DNA of 64,000 bases from an uncultured Shewanella sp. (GCF_947495455.1 NZ_CANLZC010000004.1:28189-92188); one strand, 5' to 3'; counted from the first letter of the stretch, positions 9,410 to 16,765 are shown. Numbers and translations are program-made. The notes: a model not told the origin generated them from the sequence alone.

Positions 9410-9879
9410 TGGGCATATTCACATCAATACTCAATTTTTTTACTAACCCGATTGCCGATCTAGCGGGGAGCTATCGTGAACGAAAGCGACTTGCGGCAGA
9501 GTCAGCAAAAATGCTTGTTGATGCCGAGATAAAATTAAAGATTTCTAAACTTGAAGCTAAGGCCAGACGATTTGAGCAAACTGCCAATAATGATGCTGAT
9601 TACGATATGCAGGTATTAAAAAACCGCAATGAAAGCCTAATGGATAATTTTATTATCATTATTTTTTCAGCTCTACTGATAGCTCATTTCATATCAACAC
9701 TACAACCCTATATTGCTAAGGGGTGGTTAGCTATGGGATACAGAGGGGCGCCTTGGTGGTTTGAATTTATTATCGTCGGCATAGCAGTCAGTACGCTCGG
9801 CTTAATGGGGCTCTTTAGAATCTTTTGGCGACAAAAGACAAGCAATAAAAAGCAGATAAAAAGTTCTACGCAATCTTAA
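9409..9879 (+). CDS. Small phage membrane protein, possible 3TM holin
   Basis: This 156-residue protein starts within the stop of the preceding gene (TAATG). Residues 1-85 are a charged, helical, probably coiled region (RERKRLAAESAKMLVDAE and KISKLEAKARRFEQ), followed by hydrophobic segments at about 79-95 and 115-135. The layout recalls the 3TM holin family found with gene-transfer agents and P2-like prophages. With its neighbour it may form a holin/antiholin pair. Family assignment is tentative. Confidence 0.5.
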   Translation: MGIFTSILNFFTNPIADLAGSYRERKRLAAESAKMLVDAEIKLKISKLEAKARRFEQTANNDADYDMQVLKNRNESLMDNFIIIIFSALLIAHFISTLQPYIAKGWLAMGYRGAPWWFEFIIVGIAVSTLGLMGLFRIFWRQKTSNKKQIKSSTQS

Positions 9880-9893
9880 CAGTACAATACTAA

Positions 9894-9925
9894 ACACCAC
9901 TTTAAATACACCTTTAGAGTGGTGT
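9894..9925 (+). terminator. Hairpin after the portal/holin operon
   Basis: A perfect 8-bp stem (ACACCACT and AGTGGTGT) extends inward by a further TAAA/TTTA pairing. It lies 15 bp after the last gene of the rightward operon. The downstream side is A-rich rather than a clean T-run, so efficiency is uncertain. Confidence 0.6.
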
Positions 9926-9996
9926 AAAATAAGATAAAAGCACCTTTTCATAAATCATCGCAAAAGCCTCCTGCTCTAGATCCTTTTTTGTCTTTA

Positions 9997-10098
9997 AATG
10001 TCAAAAACATGACATTCAGATCATTTAACTAGATCGCTCGGATCCAACAAACATCAAGATATCACTCATTATCAATGTCAAAACCAATGTCAAAAACA
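9997..10098. repeat. Three copies of AATGTCAAAA with one inverted half
   Basis: AATGTCAAAAACA occurs at 9997-10009, AATGTCAAAACCA at 10074-10086 (overlapping the next copy) and AATGTCAAAAACA at 10086-10098. The first copy also pairs with TGACATT at 10010-10016 to make a perfect palindrome. The copies lie in the 374-bp non-coding stretch between the holin-like genes and ogr. They could be iterated protein-binding sites; nothing else is recognised there apart from the hairpin and the LexA box. Confidence 0.5.
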
Positions 10099-10210
10099 CA
10101 CATTTTTGTTACGAAAGCGGCAGGCGAAGAGGAGTGAATTTTTGGCAGGTTTGAGCGTTGACGTCTTCTTACTCTAAGCTGGTCAGTAATGAGGTTGTTA
10201 AGCATTAACG

Positions 10211-10230
10211 TACTGTATACAATTACAGTA
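10211..10230 (+). promoter_or_regulatory. LexA (SOS) box upstream of ogr
   Basis: The 20-mer TACTGTATACAATTACAGTA fits the gammaproteobacterial LexA operator, with CTGT and ACAG separated by eight bases and 17 of 20 positions equal to the E. coli-type consensus. It ends 23 bp before the ogr ATG, a normal place for repression. It predicts that the late activator is induced by DNA damage. Confidence 0.8.
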
Positions 10231-10253
10231 TAAGAATAAGTGATGAGGTGAGT

Positions 10254-10499
10254 ATGGCGAGAGTAAATTGTCCTAATTGTGAGGCTAAAGCGGTGATCAC
10301 ATCTCGTGAAACTCAATCGAGTCATGCTGCTCATTTGTATTGTGTCTGCACTAATACGAAAGAATGTGGCGCATCTTTTAGAATGACACTGGGCTTTGAT
10401 CACTACATCAATCCACCATTAATGACCACAGCGCAAATGGCCAAACAACTGTTAAAGAACCTGCCCAGGGAACAGCAGTTAGAATTACTCGATTTGTAA
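10254..10499 (+). CDS. ogr: Ogr/Delta-type zinc-finger late-gene activator
   Basis: This 81-residue protein carries the Ogr/Delta layout: CPNCEAKAV at the N-terminus and C(x)4C further on (YCVCTNTKECGASFRMTLGF), giving the four zinc ligands. Ogr proteins recruit RNA polymerase to the late promoters of P2-like phages and would switch on the two structural operons here. The ATG at 10254 is preferred because GAGG lies about five bases upstream; a GTG at 10248 overlaps that ribosome site. It lies directly behind a LexA box. Confidence 0.85.
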   Translation: MARVNCPNCEAKAVITSRETQSSHAAHLYCVCTNTKECGASFRMTLGFDHYINPPLMTTAQMAKQLLKNLPREQQLELLDL

Positions 10500-10533
10500 C
10501 AATCAAGTAATGCTAACGCGTAAATTTGGGTTT

Positions 10534-10944
10534 TTAGATATTCGCCGATAATTCATGAGCGGCTGCAACTTGCAGAAAATGAGAGCGATTTTTATATTGC
10601 GACGCGCCTTCTACTGCATCATCAATTTTTTTAATTAACAAATTAGGTAGAGTCACATTGACTTTATTGGCTTTCCCCATATAAGGCTCAACATCAATAT
10701 CCACCAAGGCCCACACCCAACCTTGATAATCAAGATTATCAATATGTTGATCAACGCTTGTGGCTAAAGGCGGAAGCTCTCCTTGTTCGGCTAACAGCTC
10801 TAAATGCATGGTTAACGCTTCTTTAGCATTAATCAGCGCTTCTTCAAATGAATCACCGGCAGAGAAACAGCCTTCAACGTCAGGAAAAACCACCCCAAAC
10901 GCTTCTGTATCTGATCCTTTTTCGATTGCTATCGGATATAACAT
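10534..10944 (-). CDS. hicB: HicB antitoxin
   Basis: This 136-residue protein has the HicB pattern: an N-terminal partial RNase H-like domain (FGVVFPDVEGCFSAGDSFEEALINAKEAL) and a C-terminal ribbon-helix-helix segment (KVNVTLPNLLIKKIDD) that binds DNA. HicB neutralises HicA and represses its own promoter. It follows hicA by 49 bp on the same strand, the common hicA-hicB order. Confidence 0.9.
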   Translation of the reverse strand: MLYPIAIEKGSDTEAFGVVFPDVEGCFSAGDSFEEALINAKEALTMHLELLAEQGELPPLATSVDQHIDNLDYQGWVWALVDIDVEPYMGKANKVNVTLPNLLIKKIDDAVEGASQYKNRSHFLQVAAAHELSANI

Positions 10945-10993
10945 AATATTTATAACAGTAATTTACAGTGTTAATTGACTGGAAAAGAGGGGC

Positions 10994-11173
10994 TTACAGC
11001 CCCGCTTGCTTCCTTATTGCCTTAACCAACCCTATTTTTAAATCCTTTTTAGGGTGAGGAACGGTTAGCGGTAGTTTTTTATCTGGATGTTTGAATTGAT
11101 GGTGACTTCCTTTCACCCTCACTAGCACCCAACCTGCCGCTTGTAGTTCTTTAATTAACTCCCTGCTATTCAC
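10994..11173 (-). CDS. hicA: HicA toxin (mRNA interferase), GTG start
   Basis: A 59-residue frame opens with GTG at 11173: VNSRELIKELQAAGWVLVRV, then GSHHQF, and ends LVKAIRKQAGL. This is the compact double-stranded-RNA-binding-like fold of HicA; the GSHHQF histidine is the family's catalytic residue. HicA cleaves mRNA and is held inactive by HicB, encoded just downstream. No in-frame ATG is available, so GTG is the only sensible start. In a prophage the pair may stabilise the element or act against other phages. Confidence 0.85.
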   Translation of the reverse strand: MNSRELIKELQAAGWVLVRVKGSHHQFKHPDKKLPLTVPHPKKDLKIGLVKAIRKQAGL

Positions 11174-11188
11174 TGTATCCTCATGATT

Positions 11189-11223
11189 GTTTAACTTAGG
11201 GTTATTATAACCCCAAGTTAAAC
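11189..11223. promoter_or_regulatory. 35-bp palindromic operator upstream of hicA
   Basis: A nearly perfect inverted repeat has arms GTTTAACTT / AAGTTAAAC and inner arms GGGTTAT / ATAACCC. A further half-like site (ATAACCCTG) follows at about 11,237. It lies 15 bp upstream of the hicA start and is the expected place for HicB or HicAB autoregulation. Confidence 0.65.
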
Positions 11224-11251
11224 AAGACGCAATAAAATAACCCTGATAACT

Positions 11252-11407
11252 CTATTTTTTGTTAAACTGCTTTTGATATTCAGCAATCGACTGTGTTGCT
11301 TCATCAATACACTGTTGAATGATTTCTTTATCAGCATCGGTTAATTGAATTTGCGGGCTTTCGCCATCGCTTAACGTCTTTTTTGTGTCTATGAAAACTT
11401 GACTCAT
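11252..11407 (-). CDS. Hypothetical 51-residue phage protein
   Basis: The frame begins MSQVFIDTKKTLSDGESPQ and ends IAEYQKQFNKK. It is mostly helical and acidic, with no known motif. Its ATG overlaps the TGA of the upstream helix-turn-helix gene (ATGA), as do the other members of this chain, which is the main reason to accept it. Function unknown. Confidence 0.55.
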   Translation of the reverse strand: MSQVFIDTKKTLSDGESPQIQLTDADKEIIQQCIDEATQSIAEYQKQFNKK

Positions 11408-11640
11408 AGTGGCTTGGCCTTTGTTGGATTAAAAAACAGCATAGTGATCTTCTCTCCCATTTCTGCTGAAACAGGTAATTTACCCAGTTCGATTGAAGAA
11501 AGATAAACGCAAGTCACGCCCAATAAATCGGCCATATCTTTGAGGATCATTTCATTATCGACACGATACTGCCTTAGCTTTCGGCCCAACCGTGTCACTT
11601 GATATGTTTGCACAACACTTTCTGGAAAAATATCACTCAT
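11404..11640 (-). CDS. Small helix-turn-helix (XRE-like) protein
   Basis: This 78-residue protein contains an XRE-type helix-turn-helix over about residues 17-60: LGRKLRQYRVDNEMILKDMA, then LLGVTCVYLSSIELGKLPVS. It overlaps its neighbours by ATGA at both ends, so it is translated as part of the replication operon. It probably regulates a phage promoter; its target is not visible. Confidence 0.65.
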   Translation of the reverse strand: MSDIFPESVVQTYQVTRLGRKLRQYRVDNEMILKDMADLLGVTCVYLSSIELGKLPVSAEMGEKITMLFFNPTKAKPL

Positions 11641-11747
11641 ATTGTTAAGTCCTCTTTGTTACAGCCAAATATTTCAACTAATATTTCAAAAAATGATGAT
11701 TCGATATCATCGGTGGCGTTCGCCGCCACTTCACTTACCCCACTCAT
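11637..11747 (-). CDS. Hypothetical 36-residue phage protein
   Basis: A very short frame begins MSGVSEVAANATDDIESSFF and ends FGCNKEDLTI. It would be ignored on length alone, but its start and stop each overlap neighbours by ATGA, exactly like the surrounding genes. It is acidic, with no recognised motif. Confidence 0.45.
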   Translation of the reverse strand: MSGVSEVAANATDDIESSFFEILVEIFGCNKEDLTI

Positions 11748-11926
11748 TGAATACGCTCCCAACTAATCCCTTTGGCTATGATTTTTCTTTTTTTAACTGG
11801 ATCTGCTTGAGTTCCCATTAATTCACAGAAAAAGTCGAGTGAATTAACGTAGGGCTTTACCCACCACTTAATGTGGGTCTTAACGATAGGTTTTAATCCT
11901 GGTCCAGACTTCTGAATTGCGCTCAC
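11744..11926 (-). CDS. Hypothetical 60-residue basic phage protein
   Basis: The product is basic, with paired tryptophans (THIKWWVKPYVNSLDFF), and has no recognised family. It is linked to the next genes by ATGA overlaps on both sides. Function unknown. Confidence 0.5.
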   Translation of the reverse strand: MSAIQKSGPGLKPIVKTHIKWWVKPYVNSLDFFCELMGTQADPVKKRKIIAKGISWERIQ

Positions 11927-12138
11927 AACTTCACTCCTTGTCTTTTCTGTCTTCTCTTGTCTAATAAATTATTTAATGTTGTTCTGCACAACTCGCGTTC
12001 TTGTGCATCCAGATGCGATAACCAAGCCTGAATCTCCGCGCGGCTGAACATATCAAGTTTATTTTTACAGCGGTGATACCGGGCTAAATGCTCTTCCTTT
12101 TGCTTTACCCACTCAGCTTCGTGATTAAAAGTGCTCAT
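11923..12138 (-). CDS. Hypothetical 71-residue phage protein
   Basis: The ATG at 12138 gives a start MSTFNHEAEWVKQKEEHLARY, overlapping the end of the replication gene by 14 bp. A longer reading from further upstream would lie almost wholly inside that gene and is not favoured. The protein is highly charged and helical, ending in the basic stretch LLDKRRQKRQGVKL. It is the first of five tightly overlapping small genes behind the replication gene. Confidence 0.55.
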   Translation of the reverse strand: MSTFNHEAEWVKQKEEHLARYHRCKNKLDMFSRAEIQAWLSHLDAQERELCRTTLNNLLDKRRQKRQGVKL

Positions 12139-14509
12139 ACATGCTCTCCGTGTCATTATGATATTGCTCGAAATTATCAGCCCAGTAATCAACATGACTG
12201 TCATCAGGCTGGTTTTCAGTAAAGCTGTTTTCGTATGATTGCAAATCAACGACTTCTTGTAGTTGCTCGAGTGCACGTCTATGTAAGTTAGGGGCCAGTG
12301 TTGACAGCCAAGCTTTAATATTACCCTCGCCACTATCTTTGGCTTGTTTCTGTTTTGACAACAAGTCCCACGCTTGACGGCGTAGCTCTTTATTCACTTC
12401 GCCTTGATTGGCAACATGATCATGATACTGCTGTAATGCTCTTAACTGCTCACCTTCGCGCCACCCATTTTGCTCACGCTCGCTAGCAATCTTGCGCTTC
12501 CTAGTTCTCACTATTTGATTGTTTTTAAAGCTAATTATGTATTTATTGGTTTCTACTGTTGAGCCTGCCAACAAGCGGTCTGTCATGAAGTCATCAAGGC
12601 CATACTTGCGGGCTGTCTCCCTCATCCTATCCTCTTGATTTTGTTGGGGCGTACAGTTATTGTCAGTACTCCAAGGGGCGCGACTGTCGTCGCTTTTAGA
12701 AGCAAGATCAAAAGCAACATCAACAGCTTGAGAGCTTGAAGTATCAGAAGGTGTGCGGCGAATTTGCCATCCCTCTAAGCGACTATAAATGGGGGTATGA
12801 TTAAGACGCGACATCACGCCCATGATCTTAGAAACGTCTTCACCGTATTGGCTGACGGCTTCATTAACTACCTTAGCCAATACAATCGGTCTGTCGGCAC
12901 GTTTGCATTCAATGCCGCCCATAGCCTCGACGTAGCTCTGCCAGTTAGGATTATCAGCAGCGGCACGGGCACGCTCTAAAATCTCGTCATGCTCAATTTC
13001 ATCGCTAAGCCGCCTTAACTCACGCCAGATGGTCACAGAGGGGCCACCAACTTGTTGAAATTGTCGAATGTTCCACGTACTCGCCCAAGCCGCGACACCT
13101 TGCGCCCCATGCTCCCCCGAGGTTTCAGCTTCAAGATCATTATCGACATATTCCCCATCGATATTTTTTGCTATGTATTTAGCGATATAACCTGTTGCAC
13201 TGCCTTCATCAGGATCGATGGTCTTAAAGTCAAAGCGAGCCTCTTCATTATTTATCAGCTCATCTTTATCATGCTGAATGGCATATTTACGAATTATTGC
13301 TCTACCTGCTTCAAGCTGTTCTGGTTTAAAAAACAGCAACATGTGCCAATGAGGGGTACCATCATGATGAGGCTCAACCACACGAAAGCCAAAAGGGGTG
13401 ATCCCATCACGCTGTAACTTACTGCGAGTTTTTGACCATTGTTTGGTTAAATATTTTTGCGCTTGCTTAGGGTTGGTGCCTTGGTATTTTTTATTCGCTA
13501 TCGCCTTACCTTTTTTTGTAACAGTAAAAGCGTGATAACGTGACGGGGTGGTAATAGTGTAAAACTCCCCGACATAGCCATTAGCCATGGCTAAATCTTC
13601 AAAGCCGCGCATGCGCACCATAAGCTCAACACGGCGATTTTTAGGGTTTGAAATAGAGGCTTTTACCGCTTCACTTAAAGTAAGGGTAAGTTCTTGCTCT
13701 TCATTTACCACTTGCATTTGCTCAAGCCAAAGCGCTTGCGCCTTCTTGCGAGCCTTAAAATCCAGCAAACATTGATAGCTCACATAAGGTGATACGCCCT
13801 TGCGCACCTTACCGACAATAATAGCGATATGCTCAAGGTATTGACGGTAGGCGCGCTCTAACTTTCTTGCCCACCATTTATCATCAATAAGTCGCACAAT
13901 AATTTTACTGATTGCATCGTACATGGCAGGATCCTTGTCAAACTCTCCTGCTTGCTTGCGGCTTTCGTAATTTTTGAAACTGGGTAAGGCGGGGGTAAAG
14001 CCCCACATGTCGGCGGGCGTTTTCACATTATTGATTAACTCTCTTGCATCGACGCTTTCACCATCATGCGGTGTCATGTTTTCAAGCAAAGTGGCACAAC
14101 GTGCAGACCACTCTTTACTAACAGCTATGCGGCGATCTTCGGTATTAATCAGTTGAATAGGCAGAGGGAATTGATTTAAAACAGGTTGAAGTATTTTTAT
14201 CTGTTTGCGTAGCCAAATATTTGCACTGCTAGTTTTGCTTTTAGGGCTATGTTGATACTTTACACGGCGGTTGACCCACTGTTTAAAAAAGTAATTGGCA
14301 ATATGTTCGGGCACCTCGTTCAATTGAGTGCGTGCCCAAGCTAAATCGTTTTTATCATGCTCGGTAATAAAAAGCGCCGAGAGTAACCCCTCGGCGTGCA
14401 TAGTGAGTTTTATAGAGTTGTCTTGCTCTTCTGATTTTAACCATTGCAAAAAACACTTCTGCTCTTCAAAAGCAACCTCACTTGCAGACAACTGACTTAA
14501 ATCCATCAA
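12125..14509 (-). CDS. Phage replication initiation endonuclease, GpA-like (HUH, rolling circle)
   Basis: This 794-residue protein nicks the phage origin and starts rolling-circle replication, as P2 GpA does. The HUH metal-binding motif is seen as GTPHWHMLLFF at about residue 388, and the catalytic tyrosine helix as GYIAKYIAKNI at about 440, with two tyrosines four residues apart. The length is normal for GpA. The ATGA overlap with the gene upstream indicates one leftward early operon starting near 16,117. In P2 the origin lies inside gene A. Confidence 0.9.
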   Translation of the reverse strand: MMDLSQLSASEVAFEEQKCFLQWLKSEEQDNSIKLTMHAEGLLSALFITEHDKNDLAWARTQLNEVPEHIANYFFKQWVNRRVKYQHSPKSKTSSANIWLRKQIKILQPVLNQFPLPIQLINTEDRRIAVSKEWSARCATLLENMTPHDGESVDARELINNVKTPADMWGFTPALPSFKNYESRKQAGEFDKDPAMYDAISKIIVRLIDDKWWARKLERAYRQYLEHIAIIVGKVRKGVSPYVSYQCLLDFKARKKAQALWLEQMQVVNEEQELTLTLSEAVKASISNPKNRRVELMVRMRGFEDLAMANGYVGEFYTITTPSRYHAFTVTKKGKAIANKKYQGTNPKQAQKYLTKQWSKTRSKLQRDGITPFGFRVVEPHHDGTPHWHMLLFFKPEQLEAGRAIIRKYAIQHDKDELINNEEARFDFKTIDPDEGSATGYIAKYIAKNIDGEYVDNDLEAETSGEHGAQGVAAWASTWNIRQFQQVGGPSVTIWRELRRLSDEIEHDEILERARAAADNPNWQSYVEAMGGIECKRADRPIVLAKVVNEAVSQYGEDVSKIMGVMSRLNHTPIYSRLEGWQIRRTPSDTSSSQAVDVAFDLASKSDDSRAPWSTDNNCTPQQNQEDRMRETARKYGLDDFMTDRLLAGSTVETNKYIISFKNNQIVRTRKRKIASEREQNGWREGEQLRALQQYHDHVANQGEVNKELRRQAWDLLSKQKQAKDSGEGNIKAWLSTLAPNLHRRALEQLQEVVDLQSYENSFTENQPDDSHVDYWADNFEQYHNDTESMYEHF

Positions 14510-14763
14510 AGCCCCGCTATATTAAAATGAGCTTTGGCTTTTTCAATAAAGCGGCGAATACCTTGTGCAAGTAGCTGCTCACCATTGCCCAAAGCTTGCC
14601 AATATAAGCATTCAATTGCACCTAGTTGATTTGATAAGCGCATTTCAACTGGGCGTGAAAATGATGAGTTTTGACTAAGCGTTATCACTGACTTTTTATA
14701 ACTGCGAAAGTGACGCTGCAAATGCAGATAAGCGGGGGAATGCTTGTTCTTTTTTTTTGCCAT
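14506..14763 (-). CDS. Hypothetical 85-residue basic phage protein
   Basis: It begins with a lysine-rich stretch (MAKKKNKHSPAYLHLQRHFR) and continues as a helical protein without known motifs. It ends in an ATGA overlap with the replication gene and starts 1 bp after the preceding gene's end. The basic N-terminus may indicate nucleic acid binding, but this is only a guess. Confidence 0.55.
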   Translation of the reverse strand: MAKKKNKHSPAYLHLQRHFRSYKKSVITLSQNSSFSRPVEMRLSNQLGAIECLYWQALGNGEQLLAQGIRRFIEKAKAHFNIAGL

Positions 14764-14764
14764 A

Positions 14765-15010
14765 TCAAACCACCTTTGCTGAAATTGGGGTTAACTGAAA
14801 AAGATCTCTAAATTCAACCATGCGTGATAAAAGATGATGAGCAACGGGGAGTTCCAAGGCTTCAGCGGTGGCGTGTAATGTTTCGAGCGTGTTCTCAATC
14901 ACTAATACTGATAGCTGGTTTTTATCAGTATTAAACGTTTTAATTAATTGATTGGCTTGTTGTAATAGCGCATCAGATATTGATACACTTTGGGGTGTCG
15001 ATGGAGTCAT
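14765..15010 (-). CDS. Hypothetical 81-residue phage protein
   Basis: This helical protein reads MTPSTPQSVSISDALLQQAN, then a leucine-rich segment LETLHATAEALELPVAHHLL. No family recognised. It lies in the early operon upstream of the replication gene. Confidence 0.5.
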   Translation of the reverse strand: MTPSTPQSVSISDALLQQANQLIKTFNTDKNQLSVLVIENTLETLHATAEALELPVAHHLLSRMVEFRDLFQLTPISAKVV

Positions 15011-15044
15011 AACTTTCCTTAGTTAAAATGATTAATTCGATAGG

Positions 15045-15071
15045 GCCATTACCTGTACCAGAGGAAATGGC
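15045..15071 (+). terminator. Hairpin with T-run on the + strand inside the early operon
   Basis: GCCATT and AATGGC pair around a second CCT/AGG pairing and are followed on the + strand by TTTTTTATT. In this orientation it would stop transcription running against the early operon. It sits in the 65-bp gap between two leftward genes. Confidence 0.4.
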
Positions 15072-15075
15072 TTTT

Positions 15076-15537
15076 TTATTGCACTTTTTTTATGGCTTCT
15101 ACCCCATTGGCTTGTAATGCTGTGGTTTCAAATTGACTGATTAACGCCGCCGTTGCTTGAGTAACATCATTCAACTCACTCGTTAGGCTTTCGTTCTCTT
15201 CATCAATAACCTTATTCGCTGCACTGTCTTGTCTAAACTGATCACGAGTCATAGCCAGTGCATTAAAACTTTTACTGACATCAAACATGGCAATAATGGC
15301 GCCGCGAATGGCTTCTCGCTGTTCAGTATCAAACTGCTCAAACGAATAATTGATAAAAGTGGCGGGTTTTAACTTGGCACCAAATAACACCATGCTTTTT
15401 TGCTGGCGGTTAAGTTGGTTATAACGATGGCCTACACTACTACTACCTAACTTGGCTCGTATTCGGGCAATCGCTATTTGTCCAGCGTTTGATGATTGGC
15501 TTTTCGCTTTTATTGACTGCTCACAATTAACCGGCAT
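15076..15537 (-). CDS. Hypothetical 153-residue phage early protein
   Basis: The N-terminus carries a small-residue-rich segment (SNAGQIAIARIRAKLGSSS), and the C-terminal half is helical with a probable coiled coil (NKVIDEENESLTSELNDVTQ). No catalytic motif was seen. It lies 3 bp after the PrtN-like gene, so both are likely co-translated. Confidence 0.5.
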   Translation of the reverse strand: MPVNCEQSIKAKSQSSNAGQIAIARIRAKLGSSSVGHRYNQLNRQQKSMVLFGAKLKPATFINYSFEQFDTEQREAIRGAIIAMFDVSKSFNALAMTRDQFRQDSAANKVIDEENESLTSELNDVTQATAALISQFETTALQANGVEAIKKVQ

Positions 15538-15540
15538 AAC

Positions 15541-15807
15541 TTAAGCTCCCTTCGCTGCTTGCATAATGTCCCAATCTTTTTTGGCTTCAAGTCGTTGCTT
15601 ATCAATAAAGGCCGCCAAGTCATCAATGTGCACAAAGCTAGGCGCCTTACTTGACTCTCTTAATTTGAAGGTGGGAACGGGTAAGCCATGTACTTTGGCT
15701 TTCTGCTCTGCTGTTTTAGCAGCAAGGTTAAAATGTTCTTCGCAGACTTTGGCAAGTTCAATCACTGGAGTTTCATAACGTGCAAGCAATGCATAGGCAG
15801 TATTCAT
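15541..15807 (-). CDS. PrtN-like (pyocin activator family) regulator
   Basis: From the ATG at 15807 the 88-residue product begins MNTAYALLARYETPVIELAK, continues with CEEHFNLAAKTAEQKA and ends with the typical VHIDDLAAFIDKQRLEAKK. This matches the PrtN family, whose Pseudomonas founder turns on pyocin genes after DNA damage. The longer frame from 15,921 overlaps the neighbouring gene and is not needed. Here it probably activates a phage promoter. Confidence 0.75.
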   Translation of the reverse strand: MNTAYALLARYETPVIELAKVCEEHFNLAAKTAEQKAKVHGLPVPTFKLRESSKAPSFVHIDDLAAFIDKQRLEAKKDWDIMQAAKGA

Positions 15808-15820
15808 AATAAAAAGTCCT

Positions 15821-16117
15821 TTAATGAGTGTGGGCAACGGCGTGAAGTTCAGCCCAGCGTTTAGGGCCCAGCGCGATGTAAGATTGGATTTCACTGGCTC
15901 GCCAAACGGCGCGATAGCCATCAGCTTTAGTGTTAGCTGGAAATAGGTCTTTACTCATTTGAGTGTAAATAGTGACTTTCTTTAACTTGGTACGCTGCAT
16001 CACTTCCTCTAATCCAAGAAAACTATCCTGTTTAGCGAGCTCAGCAATAGATAACAATTGCGCTGCGAGTGTTTTCAGCACCATATTGACCGTCTCTGTT
16101 TCTGTTGTATTCGTCAT
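15821..16117 (-). CDS. AlpA/Cox-like small DNA-binding protein
   Basis: This 98-residue protein has an AlpA-type winged-helix core: FLGLEEVMQRTKLKKVTIYT, then FPANTKADGYRAVWRASEIQ and a C-terminal KRWAELHAV. It is the first gene of the leftward early operon, divergent from the repressor, the position of cox/apl in P2 and 186. It likely acts as early-promoter regulator and excisionase accessory factor. The exact role is inferred from position. Confidence 0.65.
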   Translation of the reverse strand: MTNTTETETVNMVLKTLAAQLLSIAELAKQDSFLGLEEVMQRTKLKKVTIYTQMSKDLFPANTKADGYRAVWRASEIQSYIALGPKRWAELHAVAHTH

Positions 16118-16165
16118 TTTTCTTCCTTGTTGAGATGAATTGTCGGGTTCAGATTAAAAACCAAA

Positions 16166-16254
16166 AGTGTTAACATTGGCTATGATAAGAGCCTTTTCGC
16201 TCATAAAGACTTTAATGCAGTGCCTTTATTTTAAAAAGCACTAACATTAATACT
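16166..16254. promoter_or_regulatory. Repressor/early operator region with two related palindromic sites
   Basis: The gap between the divergent repressor and AlpA-like genes holds AGTGTTAACATTGGCT at 16166-16181 and AGCACTAACATTAATACT at 16237-16254. The second is an imperfect palindrome of AGYAYTAA half-sites, and the first resembles it. They are the natural candidates for repressor and Cox binding. No binding data; inference from symmetry and position. Confidence 0.45.
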
Positions 16255-16285
16255 TTTGCCAAATAATAGTACGGAGATTAATACC

Positions 16286-16765
16286 TTGTCAACATCTCTT
16301 GGGGATAAAGTAAAAAAAATAAGAAAGAATGATGGGTTAACTCAACTCAAATTCTGTGAAAAAGTTGATATGAAATTAGGCACCCTAAAGGGGTATGAGT
16401 TAAATCAAAGCGAGGTAAGTAGCCTCTCTTTAATAAAAATAGGATCTCATCCTGATTACAAAAAATACGCTTTATGGTTAATTTCAGACTCTACAGATCC
16501 AGAAAACGGTCAAATAGCTCCCGGTGATTTGGAGCCTGAACAAACAAAAAAAGCAGCACAGTTAAAGCAAGAAGAATACGAAGCCCAAGCCGCTAAGGTC
16601 ATTACAGATGCATTGATGATGTTCTGTTATCTCGATTGGTTTACTGCTCACACAGATAAAATGGAATTTGATGATTGTGCTAAATTGCTACTTAAAGATT
16701 TGCAGCCAGTGATCAACCAACGATTTGACACTGACCAAAAAATCCAAGCCATAAAATCCGCATAA
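16286..16765 (+). CDS. Phage repressor-like XRE protein (TTG start)
   Basis: The product (about 159 residues) has an XRE helix-turn-helix at its N-terminus: LGDKVKKIRKNDGLTQLKFC, then MKLGTLKGYELN. The C-terminal part is helical and without a LexA-type peptidase motif, so it would not be self-cleaved by RecA. The start is set by GGAG at 16273-16276, nine bases before TTG at 16286; another TTG at 16256 lacks a ribosome site. Divergence from the AlpA-like gene places it as the lysogeny repressor. Confidence 0.7.
   Translation: MSTSLGDKVKKIRKNDGLTQLKFCEKVDMKLGTLKGYELNQSEVSSLSLIKIGSHPDYKKYALWLISDSTDPENGQIAPGDLEPEQTKKAAQLKQEEYEAQAAKVITDALMMFCYLDWFTAHTDKMEFDDCAKLLLKDLQPVINQRFDTDQKIQAIKSA

Noticed and set aside
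12139..12333. Longer start for the 71-residue gene after the replication gene
   Set aside because: The extra 65 codons lie wholly inside the replication gene in another frame; the ATG at 12138 fits the overlapping-gene pattern of the operon.
15808..15921. Longer start for the PrtN-like gene
   Set aside because: It would overlap the AlpA-like gene and add residues not seen in the PrtN family; MNTAY at 15807 is the family start.
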